Assembly (NCBI GenBank): GCA_002337125.1
Contig: DDFJ01000004.1
Span: 1,539,889-1,603,888, forward strand
Source of the DNA: Chitinophagaceae bacterium UBA1931
GTDB taxonomy: Bacteria > Bacteroidota > Bacteroidia > Chitinophagales > Chitinophagaceae
Direction: 5' to 3'
Length of the DNA stretch: 64,000 bases
Shown: piece by piece, positions 38,103 through 47,341 of the stretch
Numbering within the stretch: the stretch's first letter is position 1
Layout of the letters: each line of letters starts with the position of its first letter
Made by a program: the position numbers and the translations under genes
The notes under the pieces: generated by a model
The model's input: the letters and a program-made list of their open reading frames with translations, nothing else
Told to the model about the DNA's origin: nothing
Database searches by the model: none

Positions 38103-40376
38103 TTACTTCGTTAATGAAAACGGTTTGCTTTCTGCATTCACGCCCCTGTTGTATGCAGGTGCATCACCCATTACAAACTGCAGTGCCGATCCGTTCATAA
38201 TATCGTTGTAAGAAATCCAGTTACGGTCAAATGCCTGTCCGTTTAATGTTGCTGATTGTATATATACGTTCTGTTTGTTATTGTTCTTTGCTTCAATCAC
38301 AAATTTTTTCCCGTTCTCTAATGTGATGGTTACTTTCTGGAACACAGGACTGCCGATCACATATTGATCCGTTCCCGGGCATACACTGTAAAATCCCAAT
38401 GCACTTAACACATACCAGGAAGATGTTTGTCCCTGGTCTTCATCGCCGGGATAACCATTCTCAGTTGCGTTGTATAATTTTTCCATCACATCACGTACAT
38501 GATATTGCGCTTTCCACGGAGCACCGCTGTAATTGTATAAATAAATCATGTGCTGTATGGGTTGATTGCCATGTGCATACTGTCCCATATCCGCCATAAC
38601 CATCTCCGTCATTTCATGAATCATTCCGCCATACGTTCCCACTTTCACTGTGTTGGGAACAGAAAAAACAGAATCAAGTTTAGCTGTAAAGTTTTTTTCT
38701 CCTCCCATTAAATGAATCAAGCCGTTTACATCATGAAACACCGACCATACCCAATGCCATGCATTTCCTTCCGTAAATGGTCCGCCCCATTCAACAGGAT
38801 CAAAATTGGGAAGCCATTCACCATTTGCTTTTCTTCCACGCATAAATCCTGTTGTTGAATCATACACATTGCGGTAGTTGTACATCTGTCGTTCAAAAAT
38901 GTTTTGATAGAATGTATTCCCCGTTGCTTTTGCTAACTGGTAACCGCAGAAATCATCATACGCATATTCCAGTGTTTTGGCTGTTGCTTCACGTACTTCT
39001 GGATAAGGAACATAACCCAGCTGGTAATATTGTTTCCAGCCATCTCTGCCATTAGCTGGTCCCCATGGTCCTTTGTTGGTTGCTTCGTTGAGATAAGCTT
39101 TCAATGCTTTTTGCGGATCAAAAGTTCTGATGCCTTTCATCCATGCATCGGTTAATAATGAAATGGCATGATTGCCGATCATGCTTCCACCTTCACCGGG
39201 AAACGACCATGCAGGCAACCATCCGCATTGCTCCTGTGCATCAAGCAAGGCCTGCATATAACGGCCATGCATAGTGGGATATAAAATAGTGTTTAACGGA
39301 AACTGTGCACGGAAAGTGTCCCAGAAACCCGTATCAGTAAACATAAATCCTTTGTGAATTTTTCCATCATACGGACTGAAATAATACGGGTTGCCATCTT
39401 TATCATATTCATAAAACTGCCGGGAAAACAAACTGGCCCTGAAGAAGCAGGAATAAAAAGTTGCTTTCTGTTCTTCTGTTCCACCTTCAACTAAAATACG
39501 GCCGAGATGTTTGTTCCACACATTTGCTGCAGCAAGCTTTGTATCTTCTAAATTTTTATATGCACCCAGTTCTCTTGTTAAATTCAATGCAGCCTGTTCA
39601 GCACTGATGTAAGATGATGCAACTTTTACCTGCACCGTTTCACCATTCTTAAACTGGATATAAGCACCAATGCCACCACCTTCAGCATCAGTTGCATGTT
39701 CATTCATCGTGTTGTTCCTGTTCTCCCATGTGCCGTAACTTTTAAACGGTTTATCAAAATGAATTTCAAAATAACTTTTGATGAGGTTATGCCTGTTCTC
39801 TTTGTTGTTGCTTACATAACCGGTAATCATTTGTTCCTTCGGCCAGATTTTTACCTGGCTTAAACCGGTATATCCATCCAGCACTAAATAACTTGAACCA
39901 TTTTTTGGAAAACTGAAACGGAGATGTGCGCCTCTTTCTGTTGGAGAAATTTCAGTTGTAATGCCGTTGTCTAATTTTACTTTATAATAATGTGGTTTGG
40001 CAATTTCATTTTCATGATGAAAACCTGTTGCCCGGTCGTTTTCATTCAGCAGCAGTTTCCCTGTAACAGGCATCAGCGAATACACACAATAATCAGTTGT
40101 CCATGAACTGCACTGGTGTGCCTGCTGAAATCCACGGATGGTTGTTTTAAAATACTGGTATTTCCAGCCGTCGCCATTACGGCCTGTTTGCGGCGTCCAT
40201 GTGTGCATACCAAAAGGCAAAGCAGTTGTTGGATAAGTATTGCCACGGGTTAATTCATGTTTTGAATTAGTGCCCTGTAATGTATTCACATAATCAACAG
40301 GATCTTTTCCTCCCGCAAACAAAGCTGCCTGAGCATACAGCAAAAACAATAAAAAGAAAACAACATTTTTAATCAT
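38103..40376 (-). CDS. GH92 alpha-mannosidase, exported (second copy)
   Basis: The product is 757 aa with a signal peptide ending ALFAGG. It has the same architecture as the gene at 35608: YVNTLQGTNSKHELTRGNTY at the start, GFWDTFRAQFPLNT, EGNAWHWVWSVFHDVNGL, HGNQPIQHMIYLYNYSGAPW and the metal/catalytic motif GYPGDEDQGQTSSWYVLSAL. The two differ in many loops (for example GYPGDEDQ against GYCGDEDN), so they are old paralogues, probably with different linkage preference (alpha-1,2, 1,3 or 1,4/1,6) that together strip a branched mannan. It is followed by a weak terminator and preceded by GH76 at 46 bases. Confidence 0.95.
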   Translation of the reverse strand: MIKNVVFFLLFLLYAQAALFAGGKDPVDYVNTLQGTNSKHELTRGNTYPTTALPFGMHTWTPQTGRNGDGWKYQYFKTTIRGFQQAHQCSSWTTDYCVYSLMPVTGKLLLNENDRATGFHHENEIAKPHYYKVKLDNGITTEISPTERGAHLRFSFPKNGSSYLVLDGYTGLSQVKIWPKEQMITGYVSNNKENRHNLIKSYFEIHFDKPFKSYGTWENRNNTMNEHATDAEGGGIGAYIQFKNGETVQVKVASSYISAEQAALNLTRELGAYKNLEDTKLAAANVWNKHLGRILVEGGTEEQKATFYSCFFRASLFSRQFYEYDKDGNPYYFSPYDGKIHKGFMFTDTGFWDTFRAQFPLNTILYPTMHGRYMQALLDAQEQCGWLPAWSFPGEGGSMIGNHAISLLTDAWMKGIRTFDPQKALKAYLNEATNKGPWGPANGRDGWKQYYQLGYVPYPEVREATAKTLEYAYDDFCGYQLAKATGNTFYQNIFERQMYNYRNVYDSTTGFMRGRKANGEWLPNFDPVEWGGPFTEGNAWHWVWSVFHDVNGLIHLMGGEKNFTAKLDSVFSVPNTVKVGTYGGMIHEMTEMVMADMGQYAHGNQPIQHMIYLYNYSGAPWKAQYHVRDVMEKLYNATENGYPGDEDQGQTSSWYVLSALGFYSVCPGTDQYVIGSPVFQKVTITLENGKKFVIEAKNNNKQNVYIQSATLNGQAFDRNWISYNDIMNGSALQFVMGDAPAYNRGVNAESKPFSLTK

Positions 40377-40422
40377 AGCAATTCGTTTGGTTCTTAAGAA
40401 ATGATGAAAGGTTTAATGTTTT

Positions 40423-41529
40423 TTAGTTCAGCAATTGCTGCTGTTCAAGCAAAGCAAACCTTGCCAGTATTTCCAGCATACCACCCTGTTCAACAAGATC
40501 AAGCACCTGCTCTTTCTTTAGCAAACCTTCTGCTGTTTTATGATGAAGCAGTACATCATCTAAACAATGTTTAAACCCAAGAATATATTTCCTGTCGTTG
40601 TTATAACGGAGCAAATGCTGGTATGCTCTTAACAACACTGCATTAAACCAGTAATTATCCCTGAACGACTGACCTCCATAAAAAAATGCAAGTGAACTGT
40701 CAGCAATAGCAGTTGCTTCATTTAAATACTTCTTGTCCTTCGTGATTTCATACAGGTAAATGTTTGACTGCATCATGGTTCCTGTATTGTACGAAAACAT
40801 TGCTTTACCAATCCGTTTGTTTTTAATCCCGATATTATCGTAATACAAGCCTGCGTCATTTTTAAGATTTGCATTCACCCAATTATATAAAAGCAGGGCA
40901 GTATCAAGATAGATTTTGTTCTTTGTTGCCTTGTACAACTGCAATGCAAGAATAATACCCGGACCATTGGAACAGGTGTTCTTGGATGTTTTTTTATTTT
41001 CCTGCCAGTACAATCCACCGTTTAACACAGTATCATAACCCGTCATCATGTACCTGTAAATTTCGTTTCCTGTTTGCAAAAAGTTTTTCTTTCCTGTTCT
41101 TGCATACGCATCCATTGCCGCAATACCGATCCACTGGTTATCATCATAAAAACGGTCACCACCTTTCAGCTTCATAATGTACGATGCATAACCGGGTGCA
41201 GGTACTGCAGGATCATAATAATCTTTGATGATGGCAAACAATGGCTGCATGAAATTGCCATGTGCATCAAGCTTTTCCATTTCATTGGCAGCCTGGTACA
41301 ATGTACAAAGCGGCCACAGGTAACAATAAGGATTGTCGCTGGGCTTTGGCAAAACAACTTCTTTGTAATAACCGGAACTGCTGTCGAAAAAATTCTGTTG
41401 TATAGCCTGCTGCAGCTGTTTCATTTCATGTGTATAATAGCCTTCTTTCTTCTGTAAAGATTTCTGCGCAGCTGTTTGCTGCACAAATGCAAAAGAAACA
41501 AGCAATCCAAGCAGTGAAAATCCTTTCAT
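40423..41529 (-). CDS. GH76 endo-alpha-1,6-mannanase-like enzyme
   Basis: The product is 368 aa from the ATG at 41529; the frame extends to a TTG at 41553. A signal peptide ends QQTAAQ. The (alpha/alpha)6 barrel shows the GH76 catalytic Asp pair in FYDDNQWIG (Asp129, Asp130), then GGLYW, NTCSNGPGIILALQLYK and FSYNTGTMMQ. GH76 enzymes cut the alpha-1,6-mannan backbone of yeast walls. Flanking GH92 side-chain enzymes fit this activity. A large hairpin in the 5' leader (41550-41608) is a possible regulatory element. Some relatives are only distant GH76 members, so the exact bond is inferred. Confidence 0.87.
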   Translation of the reverse strand: MKGFSLLGLLVSFAFVQQTAAQKSLQKKEGYYTHEMKQLQQAIQQNFFDSSSGYYKEVVLPKPSDNPYCYLWPLCTLYQAANEMEKLDAHGNFMQPLFAIIKDYYDPAVPAPGYASYIMKLKGGDRFYDDNQWIGIAAMDAYARTGKKNFLQTGNEIYRYMMTGYDTVLNGGLYWQENKKTSKNTCSNGPGIILALQLYKATKNKIYLDTALLLYNWVNANLKNDAGLYYDNIGIKNKRIGKAMFSYNTGTMMQSNIYLYEITKDKKYLNEATAIADSSLAFFYGGQSFRDNYWFNAVLLRAYQHLLRYNNDRKYILGFKHCLDDVLLHHKTAEGLLKKEQVLDLVEQGGMLEILARFALLEQQQLLN

Positions 41530-41549
41530 CTTTTTTTTAAATAAAAAGT

Positions 41550-41608
41550 GCAATCACCCCGGCATCAAAAAAACCTAATGTTTACTGTTGGTTCGCCGGA
41601 GTGATTAC
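41550..41608 (-). promoter_or_regulatory. Long intercistronic hairpin upstream of GH76
   Basis: Two 14-base arms, 41550-41563 and 41595-41608, pair over their full length in the minus-strand RNA (12 Watson-Crick and 2 G-U pairs) around a 31-base loop. In plus-strand RNA the same two positions would be C-A mismatches. It lies between the GH2 stop (41657) and the GH76 start (41529), 20 bases before that start. It may terminate GH2 transcripts, protect mRNA ends or attenuate GH76. Confidence 0.55.
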
Positions 41609-41656
41609 ACAAATAAGCTGATATCTCATCAAACAAAACGGTTTCTTCTCATCCGT

Positions 41657-43495
41657 TTATTTTAATTGTACATTTTTATTACTGTATAACTGCTGGTGAA
41701 TTGCATTCAGTTGTTCAACCGGCATTTTAATCACCCTGCGGTCGTACGTCATCAAACCATTTGTTTCCACTTCCACGTCGGTTGTTTGTGTATATACAGC
41801 AGCCGACAATCCTTTTCCAATCAGTTCAGGAATACGGTTGATGAACTCAGTATATCTTGCCAGCAATTCAGTTTCATTTTTAAAACTCTGGTAACCCCAG
41901 TTATTTTTCTCCTGCCATGTATGATTTTCAACAGGCAAACCAAGTCCGCCAAATTCACCAAGCACCAGGATGGTTTTCTTACCAAACAAACCCGGTTCAG
42001 GCATCAATGGTTCAGGATAATTATGCAGATCAGTGATATGACCAACATCTTCAAAGTTGCCACCGCTGGCTGTATTCACTAAACGTGATGGATCTTTCTT
42101 CATCGTCCATTGCACAATTTCTTTTGTTTTAAACTGTCCCCATGCTTCATTAAACGGAACCCACACAATAATGGAAGGGAAGTTGTACAAGTCCTGCATA
42201 ATTTCTTTCCACTCTGTACGGTAAGCTGTTTCAGATTCAGCAGTACGTTGCTTATCTGTTGCACGGCCATAAATACCTGGACGGTTTTCCCAACGGTTTC
42301 CTAAATCACCGCTTGGCATATCCTGCCAAACTAAAATACCCAGTTCATCGCAATGATAATACCATCTTGCAGGTTCTACTTTCACATGCTTACGGATCAT
42401 GTTAAAGCCCATTGCTTTTGTTTTCTCTACATCAAACTTCAATGCTTCATCTGTTGGTGCAGTGTACAAACCATCAGGCCACCAGCCTTGATCTAAAGGA
42501 CCATATTGAAAAACAAACTGATCATTCAACATCATTCGCTGCACACCATTTGCATCTGTCTTCATGGAAATTTTGCGCATACCGAAATAGCTCTTTGCTT
42601 CATCAACCACTTTTCCTTTACGCAAAACTGTAAACTTCAGGTTGTATAAAAATGGTGATGAAGGCGACCATAATTTCGGATGATCAATTGCCAACGCAAC
42701 TTCACTGTTATCAGTTACAGTTTGCTCAGCAACTTTTGTTTCACCATCCAGTGCGGTAATCAATAACTGATCGCCGGGCAGCATATTTTCAACAACTGCA
42801 CTTACACGAACGGTGTTATGATCCACATCGGGAGTTTGTTTGGTGGTAACAATATATGTAGCAGCAACTGTTTCAGCCCATACTGTTTGCCAGATGCCTG
42901 TTACTGGTGTGTACCAGATGCCATGCGGATTTTTTACCTGCTTACCTCTTGGTTGCGGACCATCATCAGATGGGTCCCAAACACGTATTGCAAGATCCTG
43001 CTTGCTTCCTTTATTTAATGCAGCAGTGATATCAATGGAGAAAGGATCATATCCTCCCTGGTGACTGCCCACTTCTTTTCCATTTACAAAAACAGTGCAT
43101 TGCCAGTCAACTGCACCAAAATGCAGAATGGTTTTTTTGCCTTTTGCAGCTGCAATTGTTACTGTGCGTTTATACCAGAGCACACTGTCTTTACCAACTG
43201 TTTTTCCTACACCTGATAAAGCTGATTCAACTGCAAAGGGTACAAGAATTTTTCCTTGCACCTGTGCAGGAATGGACTGTTCACTTTTAGGTAAAATGGA
43301 ATAATCCCAAAGCCCGTTAAGATTCGTCCAGTTGGCACGAACAAGTTGCGGTCTTGGATATTCAGGTAATGTGTTGGATGGATTTACTTTTTCGGCCCAT
43401 GGCGTGGTAATTTTGCCCGGAACAATTTTCCATGCATCCTGCGCATGCAATACAGTTGCAGCAAGTAACAGCAGGAGCGTAAACGATTTCTTCAT
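41657..43495 (-). CDS. GH2 glycosidase (beta-galactosidase/beta-glucuronidase-like)
   Basis: The product is 612 aa with a signal peptide ending VLHAQ. Domains in order are a sugar-binding jelly roll (WTNLNGLWDYSI, then VNGKEVGSHQGGYDPFSIDI), an Ig-like domain and a TIM barrel. The acid/base Glu is near 449 in VPFNEAWGQF and the nucleophile near 513 in LVLGEFGGLG. DELGILVWQDMPSGD is typical of GH2. There is no C-terminal small beta-gal domain, so it is shorter than LacZ. Beta-galactosidase, beta-glucuronidase, beta-mannosidase or alpha-L-arabinopyranosidase activity are all possible. In a mannan cluster a beta-mannosidase role is conceivable but unproven. A perfect palindrome lies 52 bases before its start. 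Confidence 0.9.
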   Translation of the reverse strand: MKKSFTLLLLLAATVLHAQDAWKIVPGKITTPWAEKVNPSNTLPEYPRPQLVRANWTNLNGLWDYSILPKSEQSIPAQVQGKILVPFAVESALSGVGKTVGKDSVLWYKRTVTIAAAKGKKTILHFGAVDWQCTVFVNGKEVGSHQGGYDPFSIDITAALNKGSKQDLAIRVWDPSDDGPQPRGKQVKNPHGIWYTPVTGIWQTVWAETVAATYIVTTKQTPDVDHNTVRVSAVVENMLPGDQLLITALDGETKVAEQTVTDNSEVALAIDHPKLWSPSSPFLYNLKFTVLRKGKVVDEAKSYFGMRKISMKTDANGVQRMMLNDQFVFQYGPLDQGWWPDGLYTAPTDEALKFDVEKTKAMGFNMIRKHVKVEPARWYYHCDELGILVWQDMPSGDLGNRWENRPGIYGRATDKQRTAESETAYRTEWKEIMQDLYNFPSIIVWVPFNEAWGQFKTKEIVQWTMKKDPSRLVNTASGGNFEDVGHITDLHNYPEPLMPEPGLFGKKTILVLGEFGGLGLPVENHTWQEKNNWGYQSFKNETELLARYTEFINRIPELIGKGLSAAVYTQTTDVEVETNGLMTYDRRVIKMPVEQLNAIHQQLYSNKNVQLK

Positions 43496-43546
43496 GTTTG
43501 CTGATTAGAATGTGTGTATAAATGTGGTGATGGTAAAACAAATTGT

Positions 43547-43560
43547 AACTGCATGCAGTT
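43547..43560. promoter_or_regulatory. Perfect 14-bp palindrome upstream of GH2
   Basis: AACTGCATGCAGTT is fully self-complementary and lies 52-65 bases upstream of the GH2 start codon, a position typical of an operator. No second copy was noticed in the window. Binding protein unknown. Confidence 0.4.
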
Positions 43561-43783
43561 TCCTGTTTCAATACAATCGCTGAAAGTATGTTTCAGAATC
43601 ATGGCAAAGCAATTAACATGGTGTACTACAAATAACAATGCAAAATAGATGCATCGCCGGTTTTCCATTAGTTCATTTGTATCTAAACTTTGACGATGTG
43701 TTTCATCAGGCTATTTAAGATAAGATGATCAGCAATGCAAAGCATCCGCATTTACATAAGCGGAAAAAAATCAGACCCCTTTC

Positions 43784-45481
43784 TCAATTCTTCGGCTTGG
43801 GAAATACGTTGTGCGTTATTGCCCAGTTCTGCCATTGTGCAGCCAAACGCTTCACCACATCGGGGTATTGCTTTGCAAGATCATTCACCTCCGATTCATC
43901 AGCCGTTATTTTGTACAACCGCCACGTCGTATCACCCGAAAGCGAAACAAGCTTCCATTCTCCATCACGCACATATCTTGCTTTGTAATGCTCATTATAC
44001 AAACTGCGGTATTGCGTTTTATCTTCTCCTTTTAACGCCGGCAACAAACTTACACCACTGTAAGCTGTAATCGTATTGCCATGAAATGTTTTGGGATAAC
44101 GTGCCGATGCCAGCTGCAGAAACGTTGGCATAAAATCCATCACATGACCAATATAATCAGAGTAAACACCTTTGCTTTTAATTCCCTCCGGCCAAAAGGC
44201 AATCATGGGTGTGCGTATACCTCCTTCGAATGATTGTTCTTTGGCATAACGATAAGGTGTATTGGCAACATTGGCCCACCGCTGACCGATTGATGCAAAG
44301 CTTGTCTCTGCACCGGGCAACATATCTTTGTTCACCGGGTAAGCAATCTTCTCTCCTGTTCTTGTTTCACCGGGGCGGTCAAAGCCCGGTCCATAGCGTG
44401 CACAATCTTCCGGACTTGCCCCATTATCACTTAAAAAAAGAATGATGGTATTTTCCAACTCACCTGTTTCTTTCAATGCATTGATGATGCGGCCTATACC
44501 CTGGTCCATACGGTCAATCATGGCCGCATGTACAGCCATGGCTCTTGCATCCCATTCTTTTGTTGGATTCTTTTCCCAGCTCAGTTCATTGTTGATGCGT
44601 GGCGAAAGTTTGGTGGTCGATGGATCAATCAATCCCATTTGAATCATGCGTTGATAGCGTGCTTCACGTATGGCATCCCATCCGCTTGTGTAGGTGTTTT
44701 TATATTTCTCAATATCTTCCGGCAATGCATGCAAAGGCCAGTGCGGCGCAGTCTCCGCTACATATAAAAAGAAAGGCCGGTCTTCCTTACTGAACGTTTT
44801 AATATAACTCACTGCAGTATCATTAATCGCATCGGTATGATAATAACCGGCAGGAACTTTTTCAACAGGCGTTGTGCCATTCACCAAACTAAACGGATCA
44901 AAATAATCAACCACACCAAAAATATTTCCATAGTATTTTTCAAAACCACGGTTAACAGGGTATTGCTCCACCGGTGAAAAATAAGGATGCACCGCTTGAT
45001 GATTCAGCCATTTCATCTGCTCTTTTGCATTGGGTTGTTCAATGGTATTCGATACATGCCATTTGCCCGACATAGCTGTGTGATAACCTGCAGCCAGCAA
45101 CACTTCAGCAAGTGTAACGGTGTTAGGTGTAATAAAACCACGGTAACCATCTTCGCTGCGTGATGCAGTCATTTCTCCAATACCTGCCTGGTGATTGTAC
45201 AAACCTGTAAGCAGTGATGCTCTTGTAGGGCAGCAGCGTGAAGTGTTGTAAAAATTCCGGAAACGGATACCATTGCCGGCAAGGTAATCGAGGTTGGGCG
45301 TATGCACTTCGCCACCATAACAACCAATATCAGAATAGCCAAGATCATCAGCCATGATCAACACAATATTCGGCCGCTGATCTTTTTTTGCAGCAGTTCC
45401 AATCTTTCCTTTGTGATTACAAGCAAACAGCAGCACAACAAGAAACAGCAGTGTATATCTTTTTATATTGACAAACTTCAT
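43784..45481 (-). CDS. Sulfatase (arylsulfatase family S1), lipoprotein
   Basis: The product is 565 aa. The lipobox is LLFAC with Cys21, so it is membrane anchored outside the cytoplasm. The sulfatase fold begins RPNIVLIMADDLGYSDIGCY with the calcium-binding Asp pair 45-46. The modification motif is CCPTRASLLTG, with Cys83 expected to become formylglycine in the C-x-P-x-R context. SGKWHV and LFLSDNGASPEDCARYGPG complete the active site. It hydrolyses a sulfate ester on a sugar or aryl compound. No formylglycine-generating or anaerobic maturation enzyme is in the window, so that must be elsewhere. It is divergent from the GH43 gene at 45687 and 288 bases upstream of GH2. Confidence 0.94.
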   Translation of the reverse strand: MKFVNIKRYTLLFLVVLLFACNHKGKIGTAAKKDQRPNIVLIMADDLGYSDIGCYGGEVHTPNLDYLAGNGIRFRNFYNTSRCCPTRASLLTGLYNHQAGIGEMTASRSEDGYRGFITPNTVTLAEVLLAAGYHTAMSGKWHVSNTIEQPNAKEQMKWLNHQAVHPYFSPVEQYPVNRGFEKYYGNIFGVVDYFDPFSLVNGTTPVEKVPAGYYHTDAINDTAVSYIKTFSKEDRPFFLYVAETAPHWPLHALPEDIEKYKNTYTSGWDAIREARYQRMIQMGLIDPSTTKLSPRINNELSWEKNPTKEWDARAMAVHAAMIDRMDQGIGRIINALKETGELENTIILFLSDNGASPEDCARYGPGFDRPGETRTGEKIAYPVNKDMLPGAETSFASIGQRWANVANTPYRYAKEQSFEGGIRTPMIAFWPEGIKSKGVYSDYIGHVMDFMPTFLQLASARYPKTFHGNTITAYSGVSLLPALKGEDKTQYRSLYNEHYKARYVRDGEWKLVSLSGDTTWRLYKITADESEVNDLAKQYPDVVKRLAAQWQNWAITHNVFPKPKN

Positions 45482-45686
45482 ACGTTGAATCCGTTACAGA
45501 AAGTTGATGATAAAATATGATTTTTCAGAATGATAAAGGACAATAAAACCTGCAGCATCAACTATTCAGCACGTATCAGATTTTTGTTTTTCTGTTTCAT
45601 TACAAACAAATGCAGCAGCTGAGTTTTCATCAACCGTTTTATTCCATACTTTCATTCTTAAATTTATTATTCTAAAGTTTATTCAA

Positions 45687-46682
45687 GTGAAACAAATCTC
45701 CGCATTGCTTTTTGTCATCATTACAACTGCAGCAACAGCACAACAAATAAAGAAAGACGATACGTATTCAGGCAATCCGTTATTCAAAGGCTGGTATGCC
45801 GATCCTGAAGCAACCATCTTTCAGAAACAATACTGGATTTTCCCCACCTACTCTGCACCCTACAACAAGCAGGTGTTCTTTGATGCGTTTTCATCACCCG
45901 ATCTTGTTCACTGGACAAAACACGAACACATACTCGATACTGCTGCTGTTAAATGGGCAAAGCGTGCAATATGGGCGCCATCCATTATTCAGAAAAACAA
46001 ACAATACTTTTTATTCTTTGGTGCAAATGATATTCAGAACAACAATGAATACGGAGGCATTGGCGTGGCAGTGGCAAAAAAGCCAGGAGGACCTTACAAA
46101 GATTATCTCGGCAAACCTTTGATTGGTGAATTTCACAACGGCGCACAACCAATCGATCAGTTTGTGTTTCATGATAAGGATGGAAAATATTATCTCATTT
46201 ATGGTGGATGGCGTCATTGCAATATTGTGCGTTTGAAAAATGATTTCACCGGTTTAATTCCTTTCAACGACAGTGTAACGTATAAAGAAATCACACCCGA
46301 AGGTTATGTGGAAGGGCCCTTCATGTTTATCCGCAACGGCAAGTATTATTTTATGTGGTCAGAAGGTGGCTGGACAGGTCCCGATTACTGTGTGGCTTAT
46401 GCCATTGGCGATTCACCCTTTGGTCCGTTTAAACGTGTAGGAAAAATTCTGCAGCAGGATCCCAACATTGCAAAAGGTGCAGGGCATCATTCCGTCATCA
46501 ACATTCCCGGTACCGATGAATGGTACATTGTGTACCACCGCCGTCCTTTAACTGAAAAAGATGGCAACTCAAGAGAAACCTGTATTGATTATTTATACTT
46601 CGATGAAAACGGTTTTATCAAACCGGTGAAGATTACAAACGAAGGTGTGAAGATGAGGGTAATTGAAAAAGGAAATAAATAA
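45687..46682 (+). CDS. GH43-like glycosidase, exported
   Basis: The product is 331 aa with a GTG start at 45687 that begins a good signal peptide ending TATAQ. The propeller has the GH43 triad: Asp39 (WYADPE), Asp157 (PIDQF) and Glu209 (YVEGPF). IWAPSII and SPFGPF are the companion motifs, and GAGHHSVI near 275 is the calcium-site His region. It is the only plus-strand enzyme of this block and is divergently placed from the sulfatase with 205 bases between. An arabinofuranosidase, xylosidase or exo-galactanase role is possible. A rho-independent terminator follows at 46824-46849. Confidence 0.91.
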   Translation: MKQISALLFVIITTAATAQQIKKDDTYSGNPLFKGWYADPEATIFQKQYWIFPTYSAPYNKQVFFDAFSSPDLVHWTKHEHILDTAAVKWAKRAIWAPSIIQKNKQYFLFFGANDIQNNNEYGGIGVAVAKKPGGPYKDYLGKPLIGEFHNGAQPIDQFVFHDKDGKYYLIYGGWRHCNIVRLKNDFTGLIPFNDSVTYKEITPEGYVEGPFMFIRNGKYYFMWSEGGWTGPDYCVAYAIGDSPFGPFKRVGKILQQDPNIAKGAGHHSVINIPGTDEWYIVYHRRPLTEKDGNSRETCIDYLYFDENGFIKPVKITNEGVKMRVIEKGNK

Positions 46683-46698
46683 TGTAGCAGAAGCTGTT

Positions 46699-46735
46699 GC
46701 AACAATTAAGCTATTGTTGCGTCGCACTCTTGTGC
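46699..46735. repeat. Pair of small inverted repeats after GH43
   Basis: GCAACAAT (46699-46706) pairs with ATTGTTGC (46713-46720), directly followed by GCAC/GTGC (46724-46735) with a TCTT loop. It lies in the short 3' flank of the GH43 gene. It looks like a dispersed palindromic element, but only one copy is in the window. Confidence 0.4.
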
Positions 46736-46823
46736 ATTCTGAAACAATATTCGGCAATACAACTTCATTATGAAAGTGTAAATTCGAACACATTTTGGTT
46801 TACGTATACAGCAACCGAAAAAA

Positions 46824-46849
46824 ATAAGGCCCTTAAACGAGGGCTTTAT
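46824..46849 (+). terminator. Rho-independent terminator after GH43
   Basis: ATAAGGCCC (46824-46832) pairs with GGGCTTTAT (46841-46849) with one G-U pair and an 8-base loop, followed by a T-rich stretch. It lies 142 bases past the GH43 stop. Confidence 0.65.
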
Positions 46850-46937
46850 TTATATATTTTTCTCTTATTAGTTGGGTTATCAAAAAACTGATAATAGCAA
46901 CAATATATAAAGTCCTTTGTCCTTCATATTTTATCGC

Positions 46938-47222
46938 TCAATAAACAAACGGGCAACAAATAACAAGCCATTCCGCAATTAATTTTATTCGTAAATACTT
47001 GGGATTAGGAATAATCAAAACTGCATCCAATATTATTAATGATATTAAAAACCCCGCCCAAAACATTATACCGTAAAGACAAATTAAAATCAATGATGCT
47101 ATTATTGATTGAAAAATGTTTCTTGAAACATTAGGGTCTATTAAACCATATGCAACGGAGTATATAAATATTGAAATAAAAACACCAAGTAAATTAACCT
47201 TATTTGTAAGTAAGATTTTCAT
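46938..47222 (-). CDS. Small membrane protein of unknown function
   Basis: The product is 94 aa from an ATG. It is strongly hydrophobic with about three predicted membrane segments (LGVFISIFIYSVAYGLI, IIASLILICLYGIMFWAGFLI, LIAEWLVICCPFVY). I recognise no family. The DNA is clearly more AT-rich than the flanking enzyme genes, as is the next gene, and the upstream flank carries a small hairpin TTCGTG/CACGAA (47258-47272). That pattern suggests a recently acquired or poorly conserved accessory gene. It could be spurious, but the ATG, length and coherent hydrophobicity favour a real gene. Confidence 0.5.
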   Translation of the reverse strand: MKILLTNKVNLLGVFISIFIYSVAYGLIDPNVSRNIFQSIIASLILICLYGIMFWAGFLISLIILDAVLIIPNPKYLRIKLIAEWLVICCPFVY

Positions 47223-47341
47223 ATCAATTTATTCTTTTGTTCTTGCCTACGCCCCGGTTCGTGGCACACGAAACGAAATGTAAAAATTTGTTTTAGCTTT
47301 CCATAACAAATTCCTTTCGTGATTTTATATTCGAACGACGA

